A stretch of 64,000 bases of DNA, from the NCBI GenBank assembly GCA_025362975.1, contig JANYES010000024.1, positions 1 through 64,000 on the forward strand. The letters run 5' to 3'. Shown here piece after piece: positions 16,193 through 24,843 of the stretch (its first letter is position 1; every line of letters begins with the position of its first letter). Source of the DNA: Alphaproteobacteria bacterium (GTDB lineage: Bacteria; Pseudomonadota; Alphaproteobacteria; Rickettsiales; SXRF01). Made by a program: the position numbers and the translations under genes. Below the pieces are notes generated by a model, which did no database searches, was not told where the DNA came from, and saw nothing but the letters and a program-made list of their open reading frames with translations.

Positions 16193-19100
16193 TTATTGTA
16201 ATTCCCGGATGTGGCGAAGGGCGACGGTGAGCTTGGCGATGTCAGGCGTGTCGCCGGATTTGACGTCGGCGACAAAACGCTCGAAACGGGTGAGCGCGGC
16301 GGCGCGGGTGCGCAGCCATTTGTCGGTGTCTCCGGAGGATTCGGTGACGGCGAGTGTCAGGCGCCGCTGCTCGTCGTAGAGATCGGCGATGAGGGATTGC
16401 ACGGCAAGGCGCTCCCAGTGCGTAGAGCTAACGATGCGCGCAGCACTTTCCAGCAGCCAGCTGAAGGAGACGCGCTTGCCAAGTTCGAAATAGACTTTGC
16501 CGATGGTGACGAGCGGTTGCTTGGTTTTGCCCGCGACGGAAATGATGTCGAAAGCCGAGGCCATGACCTCAAGATTCGCGATTTTTTCGGCCAAGGCGGC
16601 GGGCACGTTCTGGGCGCGCAGTTCCATTAGCAGGCGGTGGGCGGATTCGCGGGTGATGTCGGAGTGCAGGCTTTTGACGGCTTTTTCGATCTCGGCGACG
16701 GCGGGGGCGATTTCCTGCGAGACGCGGTCGATGTCGAGCGGGTGGGGCAGGTTGCGAAACAGCCAGAGGGTGGTGTGCTCCAAGAAGGCGCTGAGCGCGC
16801 CATATATTTGCGCTTTGGCGGTGACGGAGACGTTGGCAGGGGCGGATTCGATGCCTTTCCAGATGCTGCGAAGATCGAACACGTCACGCGCTAAAGTGTA
16901 GGCGCAGGCGATGTCGCGCGGGGCGAAGCCGGTGTCTTCAGCGATGTCGAAGAAGAAGGTGATGCCAGCGCGGTTGACCATGCTGTTGGTGACGACCGTG
17001 GCGATGATTTCGCGTTTGAGGGCGTGGGTGGCGATCGCGGCTGCATAGTCTTTTTGCATGGCGCGGGGGAAGTAGCGGCTGAGATCGGCGAGGAAGTAAT
17101 CTTCGTCGGGGAGGGTGGAGTCCAGTAGCTCTTTGTAGAGGACCATCTTGCTGTAAGCGAGGAGGACGGCCAGTTCCGGGCGGGTGAGACCGCGGCGGGC
17201 GGCTTTCAGTTCGGACATCTGTTTGTCGGATGGGAGGAATTCGATCGAGCGGTCGAGCAGGTTTAAGCGCTCTAGCGTGTGCATCAGGCGGCCTTGGGAT
17301 TCAAGTAGAGGCGCGCCGATGGACTGGGCGATGGTGAGGGCTTGCGTTTGCAGGATGTTGTCTTTGAGGACGAGACCGGCGACGTCATCGGTCATGGAGG
17401 TCAGCAACTTGTTGCGCTTGTCACGGGTGAGTTTTCCTTTACTCATTTCCTGGGAGAAGGCGATTTTTATGTTCACCTCGTGGTCGGAGCAATCGACACC
17501 GGCGGAGTTGTCGATGGCGTCGGTGTTGATGCGCCCGCCTAAGCCTTCGGCGCCGGAGCGCGCGTATTCGATGCGGCCTTTCTGGGTGAAGCCCAGATTG
17601 CCGCCTTCGCCGACGACTTTACAGCGCAGTTCTTTGCCGTTGACGCGGATGGCGTTGTTGGCACGGTCGCCTACCTGTTCGTGGGATTCTTCTTCGGATT
17701 TCACGTAGGTGCCGATGCCGCCGTTCCAGACGAGATCGACGGGGGCGAGAATGATGGCGCGGATGAATTCATCCGGGGTCATGGAGGTTTTCGCGCTGTC
17801 GATGCCGAGGGTGGCAGCGATTTCTTTCGAGACCGGAATGGATTTGGCGCTGCGTTCGAAAATGCCGCCGCCTTTGGAGATGAGGCTGGTGTTGTAGTCT
17901 TTCCACGTGGAGCGCGGGAGATCGAACAAGCGCTTGCGCTCGGTGAAGCTTTTGGCGGCGTCGGGCGTGGGGTCGAGGAAGATGTGCATGTGGTTGAAGG
18001 CGGCGACGAGCTTGATGTGGTTCGACAGCAGCATGCCGTTGCCGAAAACGTCGCCAGCCATGTCGCCGATGCCAGCCACGGTGAAGTCGGTGGTGTCGAT
18101 ATCGGCGCCGGATTCAGCGAAGTGGCGGGTGACAGAAATCCATGCGCCGCGGGCGGTGATGGCCATTTCCTTGTGGTCGTAACCGGCGGAGCCGCCGGAG
18201 GCGAAGGCGTCGTCAAGCCAGAAGTTGTAAGCGGTGGACACACCGTTGGCGATGTCTGAGAAGCTGGCGGTGCCTTTATCGGCGGCGACGACCAAGTATG
18301 GATCGTCCTCGTCGTGGCGGACCACTTGCGGTGGGGGCGTAATTTTTCCGGCGACGATATTGTCGGTGATGTCGAGTAAACCCTGCAAATAGATGGTGTA
18401 GCAGGCGATGCCTTCTTTCATGACGGCGTCGCGGTCGGTACCCGAATTATTAGTAGATTGGGGCGGGTGTTTAACGACGAAGCCTCCCTTGGAGCCGACG
18501 GGCACGATGACCGAATTTTTGACCATCTGGGCTTTCATGAGGCCTAGGATTTCCGTGCGGAAATCGTCATGGCGGTCAGACCAGCGAAGGCCGCCGCGGG
18601 CGACTTTGCCGCCGCGTAAATGGATGCCTTCGACACGTACGCCGTAGACGAAAATTTCGCGGAACGGGCGCGGCAGGGGCAGGTCGGGGACGTTGGCGCT
18701 GTCGAATTTAAACGAGAGGACGGGCTTGAGGGCACCGCCGGTGAGTGTCTGGAAATAGTTGGTGCGCAGCGTGGCGTGGATGACTTCCACATAGGTGCGC
18801 AGGATGCGGTCTTCGACGACGTTGCTGACGTTTGCGAGCGCCTCGTCGATTTTATCGCGAAGGATTTTTTCCTTGCCCGCCCGGTCTTTGGTGTCGGGGC
18901 TAAAGCGGGCCATGAAGAGGTCAACCAGATGGCGGGCGATCTGCGGCTGGTTGTTCATCGCCTGTTCGATGGTGCCTTGCGAATAGGCGAAGCCGATTTG
19001 CTTTAAGTATTTGGCGAGGCCGCGCAGGATGACGACCTGGCGCCAGTTGATACCGGCTTTGAGGGCGAGGGTGTTGAAGCGGTCGTTTTCCGCTTCGCCG

Positions 19101-21022
19101 CGCCAGACTTTGATCAGAAGTTTTTCGATCAGCGGCTTGAGCTGCTCAAGCGAAAGCGAGGGCTTGTCGGTGAGTTTGAGCTTGAAGTCGCGAATCCAGA
19201 CTTGTTTTTGCGTGCCTTGCAAGTCGATGAGGAAGGGGTGTTCTTCGATGACGCGGAAGCCCGCGTTTTCGAGCAGCGGCAGGATGTCGGAGAGTGCGAT
19301 TTCTTCGTTCGGGTTGTAGATTTTCAGGTGCAGGAAATCTTCGGATTCGTCGCGTGCGTGGAAGAGTTCGAGCGCCATGCCGCCGGAGTGGAGGGCTTCT
19401 TCGATCTTGCCGATGTCGTAGACGGCGCTGGCCGAATCGTAGCGATAGATATAGCTTTGCGGGAAGGCGTTGGCGTAGTTGCGCAAATGCTGTTCGGAAT
19501 CGCTTTCGTTGTGGCGTTCGCGAAGGGCCTGCATGAGCAAATCGCTCCAGAGGTAGGAGCTTTTGGCGATTTCGTTTTCGACGGTGCCGACGCTCGGGGT
19601 TGGGATGTCGCCGGGGTTGGTTTTGATGGTGAGGTTAAGGCGCGCCAGCGGGGCTTCGGTGATCTGGGTGGTAAACGCCGTGGTGGCGCCGTTATAGGCT
19701 TTTTCGACAATTTTCTGGATTTGTTTGCGAAGGGCCGTGGAGAAGAGTTCACGCGGCACGAAGACCATCGCGCTTACGAAGCGTTCGAAGGCGTCCTTGC
19801 GGGCAAACATGCGGATGCCGGGCTTTGCTTCGAGGGCTAAGATGCCCATGCTGGTTTCGAATAAATCGTCGTCGGACATCTGGAAGGTTTCGTCGCGGGG
19901 GAGGAATTCGAGGATAGCTTTGAGGGCTTTGCCGTCGTGGCTGTTGAGGTCGAATTCGCTGCGGTTGAGGACGCGCGAGATTTTCTGGCGCAGCAGCGGA
20001 ATGTCTTCGGCGCTCTGGTAGTACACGTTGGAGGTGAACAGGCCCAGGAAGCGGGATTCGCCGATGACGTTGCCTTTGTCGTCGAAGCGTTTCACGCCGA
20101 TGTAATCCATTAGCACGGGGCGGTGGATGGAGGAGCGACGGTTGGATTTTGTGATTTCGATGAGCTGCGGGACGAGCAGGAAATGGCGGTTTTCGGCGGG
20201 CATGGATTCAAGGCCGCGCGGGCCTGCGGTTTCGTCGTCGATCTTGAGGACGCCGAGTTTGGAGTTAGAAACGGCGGTGAGTTTTTCAGCGCCCTTGGCA
20301 TCGAAGAAATTGTATTCGGCGTAGCCCATGAATACGAAGTTGCGTTCAATCAGCCATTTGAGGAAATCGCCAGCTTCGGAAATGCTTTGCTCTTCGAAGG
20401 ATTTTTTGACTTTGGAAAGGCTGGCGATGTTTTCGCGAGCTTTGGCGATGATGGCTTGCCAGTCGTTGACGGCGATGCGGATGTCGTTTAAGACCGCTTC
20501 GAGATCGAGTTGCAACTGCTTGGGCGTCATGTCGGACGGCAGGGGCGAGACTTCGAAATGGATGAGGGATTCGACCTTGGTGCCGGTGTGCACGCTGTGG
20601 TCAGCGTTGATTTCTTCAAGCGTGCCTTTCTTATCGCGGGAGACGCGCAAAATCGGGTGCAGCGTTTCGCGGATGACGAGGCCGAGGCGGGAGAGTTCGG
20701 CGGTCAGGGAATCGACGAGGAAGGGCATGTCGTCGTTAAGGAGTTCGATGACGGTGCTGCGGCTGTCGTAGCCGTCTTCTTTGATGTGGGGCGTGAAAAT
20801 GCGCATTTTGGGTTTTGCCGAGGGACGTTCGGCGATGAAATCGTAGGCTGAGGTGGCGAGCGCTACGGCGACTTTCGGCTCGAATTTTTCGAGGTCGGGA
20901 ACGGGGACCTTGGCGTAGAAATGGTGGATGAACTGCTTGAGCGTGGAGCCAGCGCTTTTGGGGAGGTTTTTGAGGATGCGGTCTAGCTGGGTGGCGTGTT
21001 GCTGCTGGTATTGGTTTTTCAT
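16193..21022 (-). CDS. gdh: NAD-specific glutamate dehydrogenase, large type
   Basis: A 1609-residue member of the large (about 180 kDa) NAD-dependent glutamate dehydrogenase class, typical of alphaproteobacteria and actinobacteria. It deaminates glutamate to 2-oxoglutarate and ammonia and works mainly in amino-acid catabolism. The N-terminal half holds ACT-like regulatory segments. The catalytic half includes the substrate-binding stretch RGGLRWSDR followed by KAQMVKNSVIVPVGSKGGF and the nucleotide-binding GIGDMAGDVFGNGML. I chose the ATG at 21022 (MKNQYQQQHATQ), with AGGA upstream, because it matches the usual family length. An earlier start at 21103 would overlap the divergent gene at 21068. 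The stop is directly followed by the ATPase gene. Only 45 bases separate it from the divergent phosphatase gene. Confidence 0.95.
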   Translation of the reverse strand: MKNQYQQQHATQLDRILKNLPKSAGSTLKQFIHHFYAKVPVPDLEKFEPKVAVALATSAYDFIAERPSAKPKMRIFTPHIKEDGYDSRSTVIELLNDDMPFLVDSLTAELSRLGLVIRETLHPILRVSRDKKGTLEEINADHSVHTGTKVESLIHFEVSPLPSDMTPKQLQLDLEAVLNDIRIAVNDWQAIIAKARENIASLSKVKKSFEEQSISEAGDFLKWLIERNFVFMGYAEYNFFDAKGAEKLTAVSNSKLGVLKIDDETAGPRGLESMPAENRHFLLVPQLIEITKSNRRSSIHRPVLMDYIGVKRFDDKGNVIGESRFLGLFTSNVYYQSAEDIPLLRQKISRVLNRSEFDLNSHDGKALKAILEFLPRDETFQMSDDDLFETSMGILALEAKPGIRMFARKDAFERFVSAMVFVPRELFSTALRKQIQKIVEKAYNGATTAFTTQITEAPLARLNLTIKTNPGDIPTPSVGTVENEIAKSSYLWSDLLMQALRERHNESDSEQHLRNYANAFPQSYIYRYDSASAVYDIGKIEEALHSGGMALELFHARDESEDFLHLKIYNPNEEIALSDILPLLENAGFRVIEEHPFLIDLQGTQKQVWIRDFKLKLTDKPSLSLEQLKPLIEKLLIKVWRGEAENDRFNTLALKAGINWRQVVILRGLAKYLKQIGFAYSQGTIEQAMNNQPQIARHLVDLFMARFSPDTKDRAGKEKILRDKIDEALANVSNVVEDRILRTYVEVIHATLRTNYFQTLTGGALKPVLSFKFDSANVPDLPLPRPFREIFVYGVRVEGIHLRGGKVARGGLRWSDRHDDFRTEILGLMKAQMVKNSVIVPVGSKGGFVVKHPPQSTNNSGTDRDAVMKEGIACYTIYLQGLLDITDNIVAGKITPPPQVVRHDEDDPYLVVAADKGTASFSDIANGVSTAYNFWLDDAFASGGSAGYDHKEMAITARGAWISVTRHFAESGADIDTTDFTVAGIGDMAGDVFGNGMLLSNHIKLVAAFNHMHIFLDPTPDAAKSFTERKRLFDLPRSTWKDYNTSLISKGGGIFERSAKSIPVSKEIAATLGIDSAKTSMTPDEFIRAIILAPVDLVWNGGIGTYVKSEEESHEQVGDRANNAIRVNGKELRCKVVGEGGNLGFTQKGRIEYARSGAEGLGGRINTDAIDNSAGVDCSDHEVNIKIAFSQEMSKGKLTRDKRNKLLTSMTDDVAGLVLKDNILQTQALTIAQSIGAPLLESQGRLMHTLERLNLLDRSIEFLPSDKQMSELKAARRGLTRPELAVLLAYSKMVLYKELLDSTLPDEDYFLADLSRYFPRAMQKDYAAAIATHALKREIIATVVTNSMVNRAGITFFFDIAEDTGFAPRDIACAYTLARDVFDLRSIWKGIESAPANVSVTAKAQIYGALSAFLEHTTLWLFRNLPHPLDIDRVSQEIAPAVAEIEKAVKSLHSDITRESAHRLLMELRAQNVPAALAEKIANLEVMASAFDIISVAGKTKQPLVTIGKVYFELGKRVSFSWLLESAARIVSSTHWERLAVQSLIADLYDEQRRLTLAVTESSGDTDKWLRTRAAALTRFERFVADVKSGDTPDIAKLTVALRHIRELQ

Positions 21023-21067
21023 GTCGGGTCCTGCTGGATTTTTTTGTATATCGCCGGGGAGAGAATT

Positions 21068-21853
21068 ATGATTAAAGACTGGGGTATGGATAACAGTTTT
21101 CAAGCAAAATATCTAGAGGCATGCGTAATACTTGCTCGCGAAGCGGGTGAGGTGATTATGACGTATTTTGCCGGGCAGTTTAACACCCGCCAGAAAGAAG
21201 ACAATAGCCCGGTGACGGATGCTGATGTTGCGGCTAATATATTGATTACAAGGGGGCTTCTGGCACTTGCGCCGGAGATTGCGGTGATCGCGGAAGAGGA
21301 CGAGGAAGAGAGCGCTTCTGGGCACGCGCTTTTCTGGCTGGTCGATCCGCTGGACGGCACGCGCAGCTTCGTGCGCGGGGAAGAGGAATTTACCGTCAAT
21401 ATCGGCTTGATTAAAGCCGGCGAGCCAGTGATGGGCGTGATTTATGCGCCGCCGCAGAAGACGATGTATTACGGCGGGGTGGGCATGGGTGCGTTTCGCC
21501 AGAACGGGATGGATGAGCCAGTAGCGATTTCGGTGCGTACACCGTCGCCGGAAGGGCTGGTGGTGACGCGCAGTAAGACGCATCCGAGTGCGAAGGCGCA
21601 TGAGTATTTGTCGCGGTTTAAGATTCTGGAAATGCGTTCGGGGTCGAGTTCGATCAAGTTTTGTCAGGTGGCAGAGGGGAATGCGGATTTGTATCCGCGC
21701 TTGGGCCGCACGATGGAATGGGATACGGCGGCGGGCCACGCGATCTTGAAGGCGGCGGGTGGGCGGGTTGAGACGTTGGAGGAGAAGCCGCTGGTGTATG
21801 GCAAGCCGGGGTATGAGAATCCGGCGTTTGTGGCATTTGGGTGGGCGAAGTAA
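21068..21853 (+). CDS. cysQ: Inositol-monophosphatase family protein, CysQ-like
   Basis: A 261-residue Mg-dependent, Li-sensitive phosphatase. All metal-site motifs are present: EEDEEE near residue 78, WLVDPLDGTRSFV near residues 91-103, and WDTAAGHAILKAAGG near residues 218-232. The pattern fits 3'(2'),5'-bisphosphate nucleotidase (CysQ), which removes the PAP by-product of sulfate assimilation, but inositol or histidinol phosphatase activity cannot be excluded. The ATG at 21068 has GGGGAGAG upstream; longer in-frame starts would run into the divergent glutamate dehydrogenase gene. The last two codons and the stop (GCG AAG TAA) lie inside a 29-bp inverted repeat shared with the convergent gshB, which also ends in Ala-Lys. 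Confidence 0.88.
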   Translation: MIKDWGMDNSFQAKYLEACVILAREAGEVIMTYFAGQFNTRQKEDNSPVTDADVAANILITRGLLALAPEIAVIAEEDEEESASGHALFWLVDPLDGTRSFVRGEEEFTVNIGLIKAGEPVMGVIYAPPQKTMYYGGVGMGAFRQNGMDEPVAISVRTPSPEGLVVTRSKTHPSAKAHEYLSRFKILEMRSGSSSIKFCQVAEGNADLYPRLGRTMEWDTAAGHAILKAAGGRVETLEEKPLVYGKPGYENPAFVAFGWAK

Positions 21854-21936
21854 ATCTCGCTTCGCTGCGATTTTCTTCGGATGTTTTATTGGCCGGTTTA
21901 TCAAAGGAAATCGCAGCGAAGCGAGATTTACTTCGC
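21845..21936. repeat. Perfect 29-bp inverted repeat embracing two convergent stop codons
   Basis: Arms at 21845-21873 and 21908-21936 are exact inverted copies (core AAATCTCGCTTCGCTGCGAT), separated by 34 bases. Each arm contains the last two codons and the TAA of the adjoining gene, cysQ-like on the left and gshB on the right. A third copy matching 26 bases is at 63201-63226 after the pilin terminator, so this is a dispersed element. The structure would also form a strong hairpin in either transcript, but it has no T run. Confidence 0.9.
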
Positions 21937-22869
21937 GCGCTCGATGGCTTCCCAGAGTTTTTCTTCGACTTTGATACCGTAAAGCTGGGTGATCGAGACA
22001 AGGCCGGTGGGGGAGGTGGTGTTGACTTCGGTCAGGTAGTCGCCGATCATGTCGAGGCCAGCGAAGAGGATGCCTTTTTCTTTTAAGATGGGGCCGATGG
22101 CTTGGCAGACTTCTTCTTGTTTGGGTGTGAGTTTGACGTTCGCGGCGGTGCCGCCGACGCGTAGATTGGCGCGGATTTCGTGGCCAGTTGGGATGCGCCC
22201 TAACACGCCTTCGACCTGTCCGTCGATGAGGACGATGCGGCGGTCTTCGGTTTTGACTTCGGGGAGGAAGCGCTGGACGACGACGGGTTCTTTGCTGGCG
22301 CTAAACTGGAGTTCGAGCAGGGTGTGGAAATTGCCGTCTTCTTCTTTGAAGCGGAAGATGGAGCGGCCGCCGTGACCGTAGAGCGGTTTGATGATGATAT
22401 CCTTGTGGTGGACGTAGAATTTTTCGATTTCCAGCGGGTCGGCGGAAATCAGGGTTTCTGGCATGTACTGGCGCAGCAGCATCGGGAAAAGTTTTTCCGG
22501 GTAGTTGCGCACGCTGGCGGGGCGGTTGACGACGAGGGTGTTGCCCGGGAGCATTTCGAGCAGGTAGGTGGTGGTCAAATACGTCATGTGGAAGGGCGGG
22601 TCCTGACGCAGTAAGACGACATCCATCGTGCTTAAGTCTAGTTTTTGCTGTTCGCCGATGAACTCGTAATAGTGGACGTGGTCAGCGAAAAGCTTGATGC
22701 GTTGCGCGCGGGCGGTGATGTCGCCATTTAAATCGCTGAGCGTGTCGGGGGTGTAGTAGTACAGCTCATGGCCGCGTTTCTGGGCTTCGATGGCGATGGC
22801 GAGCGTGGAGTCGCTTTTCGCGTTGATCGACGCGATGGGGTCCATCTGGACGGCGACTTTCAGGCTCAT
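21928..22869 (-). CDS. gshB: Glutathione synthetase
   Basis: A 313-residue ATP-grasp enzyme that joins glycine to gamma-glutamylcysteine. The N-terminus (KVAVQMDPIASINAKSDSTL) and the RQDPPFHMTYLTTTYLLE segment are characteristic, followed by the ATP-grasp region with KPLYGHGGRSIFR and the metal site in GLDMIGDYLTEVNTTSP. Length is normal. It is the last gene of a - strand set (rsmI, yraN, BON protein, gshB) and starts one base after the BON gene ends. Its final codons lie in the inverted repeat shared with the convergent cysQ-like gene. Confidence 0.96.
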   Translation of the reverse strand: MSLKVAVQMDPIASINAKSDSTLAIAIEAQKRGHELYYYTPDTLSDLNGDITARAQRIKLFADHVHYYEFIGEQQKLDLSTMDVVLLRQDPPFHMTYLTTTYLLEMLPGNTLVVNRPASVRNYPEKLFPMLLRQYMPETLISADPLEIEKFYVHHKDIIIKPLYGHGGRSIFRFKEEDGNFHTLLELQFSASKEPVVVQRFLPEVKTEDRRIVLIDGQVEGVLGRIPTGHEIRANLRVGGTAANVKLTPKQEEVCQAIGPILKEKGILFAGLDMIGDYLTEVNTTSPTGLVSITQLYGIKVEEKLWEAIERAK

Positions 22870-22870
22870 A

Positions 22871-23479
22871 TTATTGGGTATTTCCGGGGCGGCGCGGGTC
22901 GGTTTTCAACTGGGCGTAGCTGACGACGTGCTGCACGTAGCTGGTGGTGCTGGCGACATAGGTGGCGCGGTCCAGTTCGTCCTGATCCTGGGCGATGCCC
23001 ATGATGTAGACGCTCTGGTTGACGGTGATGATGGAATAGTTGATGGAGCGGACGTTTTTGGCGAAGAGCAGGCGGGTTTTAACCTGCGTGGAAATCCAGA
23101 CGTCGCGGGCGTAGTTGGAGAAGCCTGCTTTGTCAGAGATTTGTACTTCGTTCATGACTTCCTTCACGCCGTTGACCTGCCATGCGAGGCGGACAGCCTC
23201 GATCTGGGAGTCAGCTTTGTCGACGTTGCCGGTAAGGAGCACACGGCCCTCGACGACTTTGATTTCGACGTTGGCGAAGAGGTCCTTATAGTCGTTTTGG
23301 GCGTAGTGATTTTTGATCTTGAGCAGGATGCCCGCGTCGTCGACGGCGTTGCCAGCGCTGCGTTCCTGCGCGGCCATGACCGCACCTTCGGCGCCGCCGC
23401 TGATGATCAGCGCGGCGCAGCCCGACATGGATAAAGCGGCTAAGGACAACAGGGCGATTCGCAGCATTTTTTTCTCCAT
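22871..23479 (-). CDS. Two-BON-domain outer-membrane lipoprotein, DolP-like
   Basis: A 202-residue lipoprotein with lipobox SMSGC near residues 17-21 and two BON domains (about 50-115 and 125-190). That layout matches E. coli DolP (YraP), a lipoprotein that supports outer-membrane integrity. Gene order agrees: the neighbours are yraN, rsmI and an LpoA-like gene, as at the E. coli locus. Two starts fit: ATG at 23479 (MEKKMLRI) and ATG at 23467 (MLRI). Each is preceded by a GGAG, and I chose the longer. The leader contains 2.5 copies of a 15-base repeat carrying the GGAG motif. BON domains bind membranes; a function in outer-membrane upkeep is inferred from synteny. Confidence 0.85.
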   Translation of the reverse strand: MEKKMLRIALLSLAALSMSGCAALIISGGAEGAVMAAQERSAGNAVDDAGILLKIKNHYAQNDYKDLFANVEIKVVEGRVLLTGNVDKADSQIEAVRLAWQVNGVKEVMNEVQISDKAGFSNYARDVWISTQVKTRLLFAKNVRSINYSIITVNQSVYIMGIAQDQDELDRATYVASTTSYVQHVVSYAQLKTDPRRPGNTQ

Positions 23480-23482
23480 TAA

Positions 23483-23520
23483 ATTCTCCAACGTTATATT
23501 CTCCAACGTTATATTCTCCA
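23483..23520. repeat. 15-bp tandem repeat multiplying a Shine-Dalgarno-like motif
   Basis: The unit ATTCTCCAACGTTAT occurs at 23483-23497 and 23498-23512, with a partial third copy at 23513-23520. Read on the - strand this gives three GGAGAAT motifs in a row upstream of the BON-domain gene; the copy nearest the gene is correctly spaced from the ATG at 23479. The repeat also covers the stop codon of yraN (23509-23511). Confidence 0.9.
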
Positions 23521-23886
23521 GGCGTCGGCGATATGGCGCGGCCACGCCCACGGCGCAACCCAGACGACATCGAAGCGTACATTATGGTCCTTGGTGGCAT
23601 CAAGTCCAGCGATTTTACCGCGGCTGGCAAGGGCGCCTTCCATTGCGCGGGCGATTTTCTGGCGTTTCCACGGGGGGATGGTTTCTTCGCAGTCTTTCAG
23701 TGTGCGGCGGGCTTTGACTTCGACGGCAATAAAGGTGCGGCCTTTTTTAGCCAGCAGGTCGATTTCGCCAGCGTGATTGCGGTAGCGGCTGGCGAGGATG
23801 CGATAGCCTTTGCAGCGCAGGTAGAGCGCGGCGATGTGCTCAGCGGCGATGCCGAATTTATAGGCGGCTAGGCGTTTCTCGCTCAT
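23509..23886 (-). CDS. yraN: YraN family (UPF0102) endonuclease-like protein
   Basis: A 125-residue member of UPF0102. The PD-(D/E)xK-like core is visible: GEIDLLAKKGRTFIAVEVKAR (about residues 41-61), preceded by AAEHIAALYLRCKGY. The fold suggests a nuclease or Holliday-junction-like function, but no activity is established to my knowledge. It lies 33 bases after rsmI and upstream of the BON lipoprotein gene, which is the standard companion set at the lpoA locus. Its last codons run into the 15-bp tandem repeat that provides the next gene's ribosome binding site. Length is normal. Confidence 0.93.
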   Translation of the reverse strand: MSEKRLAAYKFGIAAEHIAALYLRCKGYRILASRYRNHAGEIDLLAKKGRTFIAVEVKARRTLKDCEETIPPWKRQKIARAMEGALASRGKIAGLDATKDHNVRFDVVWVAPWAWPRHIADAWRI

Positions 23887-23919
23887 GATGCTGCCCCGTG
23901 GGCATGACGAGGGGAAGCG

Positions 23920-24816
23920 TTACTCATCTTTGCCCATGAGTTTTAGCGCCAGCGTGTAGAGTTCCTTGCGGGGTTTGCCGGTGGTTTCGGCGAGGATGGA
24001 GGCGGCTTCCTTGATGCTGTTTTTTTCCAGCAATAGTTTCAGCTGGTCTTCGATGCTTTCAGCACTTTCGTCGATGGGCAAAGGCGGGCCGAGGACGAGG
24101 ACGACTTCGCCTTTGGGCTCGCCTTTTTTGGCGTAATAATCGATGAGTTGCGACAGTGTGCCACGGCGGGTTTCTTCGTAAAGCTTGGTGATTTCGCGCA
24201 CAACGGCGGCTTCGCGGTCGCCTAATCCGTCACGCAAGAGCGGCAGGACTTGCTCTAAGCGGCGGGCGGATTCGAAGATGACGAGGGTGGCGGGGACGTT
24301 GGAAAGCTCGGCGATTTCTTTGCGGCAGGCTTCGACTTTGGCGGAGAGGAATCCGGCGAAGAGGAAACGGTCGGTGGGCAGGCCCGATAGGCACAGCGCG
24401 CTCATGACGCTCGACGGGCCGGGAACGGTGGTGACGTGAATGCCCAGTTCAATGATGTCGCGCACGAGCTTATAGCCGGGGTCGGAAACGAGCGGGGTTC
24501 CGGCGTCGGAGACGAGGGCGACGCGCTGGCCGTGTTGCAGGGCTTCGATGATTTTCGGGCGGCGCTCGATGCCGTTGTGGTCGTTGTAGGAGAGGGTGGG
24601 TTTGCTGATGCCGTAATGCGATAGCAACTTGGCTGACACGCGCGTGTCTTCGCAAACGATGAGGTCGGCGAGGTTTAAAATGTCGATGGCGCGGTAGGTG
24701 ATGTCTTTTAAATTGCCAATGGGGGTGGCGACAATGTAGAGCCCCGGCGGGCAATGTTGTGTCGGTACTTGTGTTTGACTGGACTCGGGTTTCACGATAG
24801 GGTTCCTTCTCTTCAT
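23920..24816 (-). CDS. rsmI: 16S rRNA 2'-O-methyltransferase RsmI
   Basis: A 298-residue SAM-dependent tetrapyrrole-methylase-fold enzyme that methylates the ribose of C1402 in 16S rRNA. Characteristic motifs are GLYIVATPIGNLKDIT near residues 24-39, CEDTRVSAKLLSHYGI, SDAGTPLVSDPGYKL and VPGPSSVMSAL. The start at 24816 (MKRRNPIVK) has AAGGTGG immediately upstream and gives the normal length; the same frame stays open far upstream, but that part is antisense to the divergent lipoprotein gene and is not homologous. Only 27 bases separate it from that gene. It is the first gene of the rsmI-yraN-BON-gshB set. Confidence 0.95.
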   Translation of the reverse strand: MKRRNPIVKPESSQTQVPTQHCPPGLYIVATPIGNLKDITYRAIDILNLADLIVCEDTRVSAKLLSHYGISKPTLSYNDHNGIERRPKIIEALQHGQRVALVSDAGTPLVSDPGYKLVRDIIELGIHVTTVPGPSSVMSALCLSGLPTDRFLFAGFLSAKVEACRKEIAELSNVPATLVIFESARRLEQVLPLLRDGLGDREAAVVREITKLYEETRRGTLSQLIDYYAKKGEPKGEVVLVLGPPLPIDESAESIEDQLKLLLEKNSIKEAASILAETTGKPRKELYTLALKLMGKDE

Positions 24817-24843
24817 CCACCTTATACCCCGCCCGGTTTGCTC

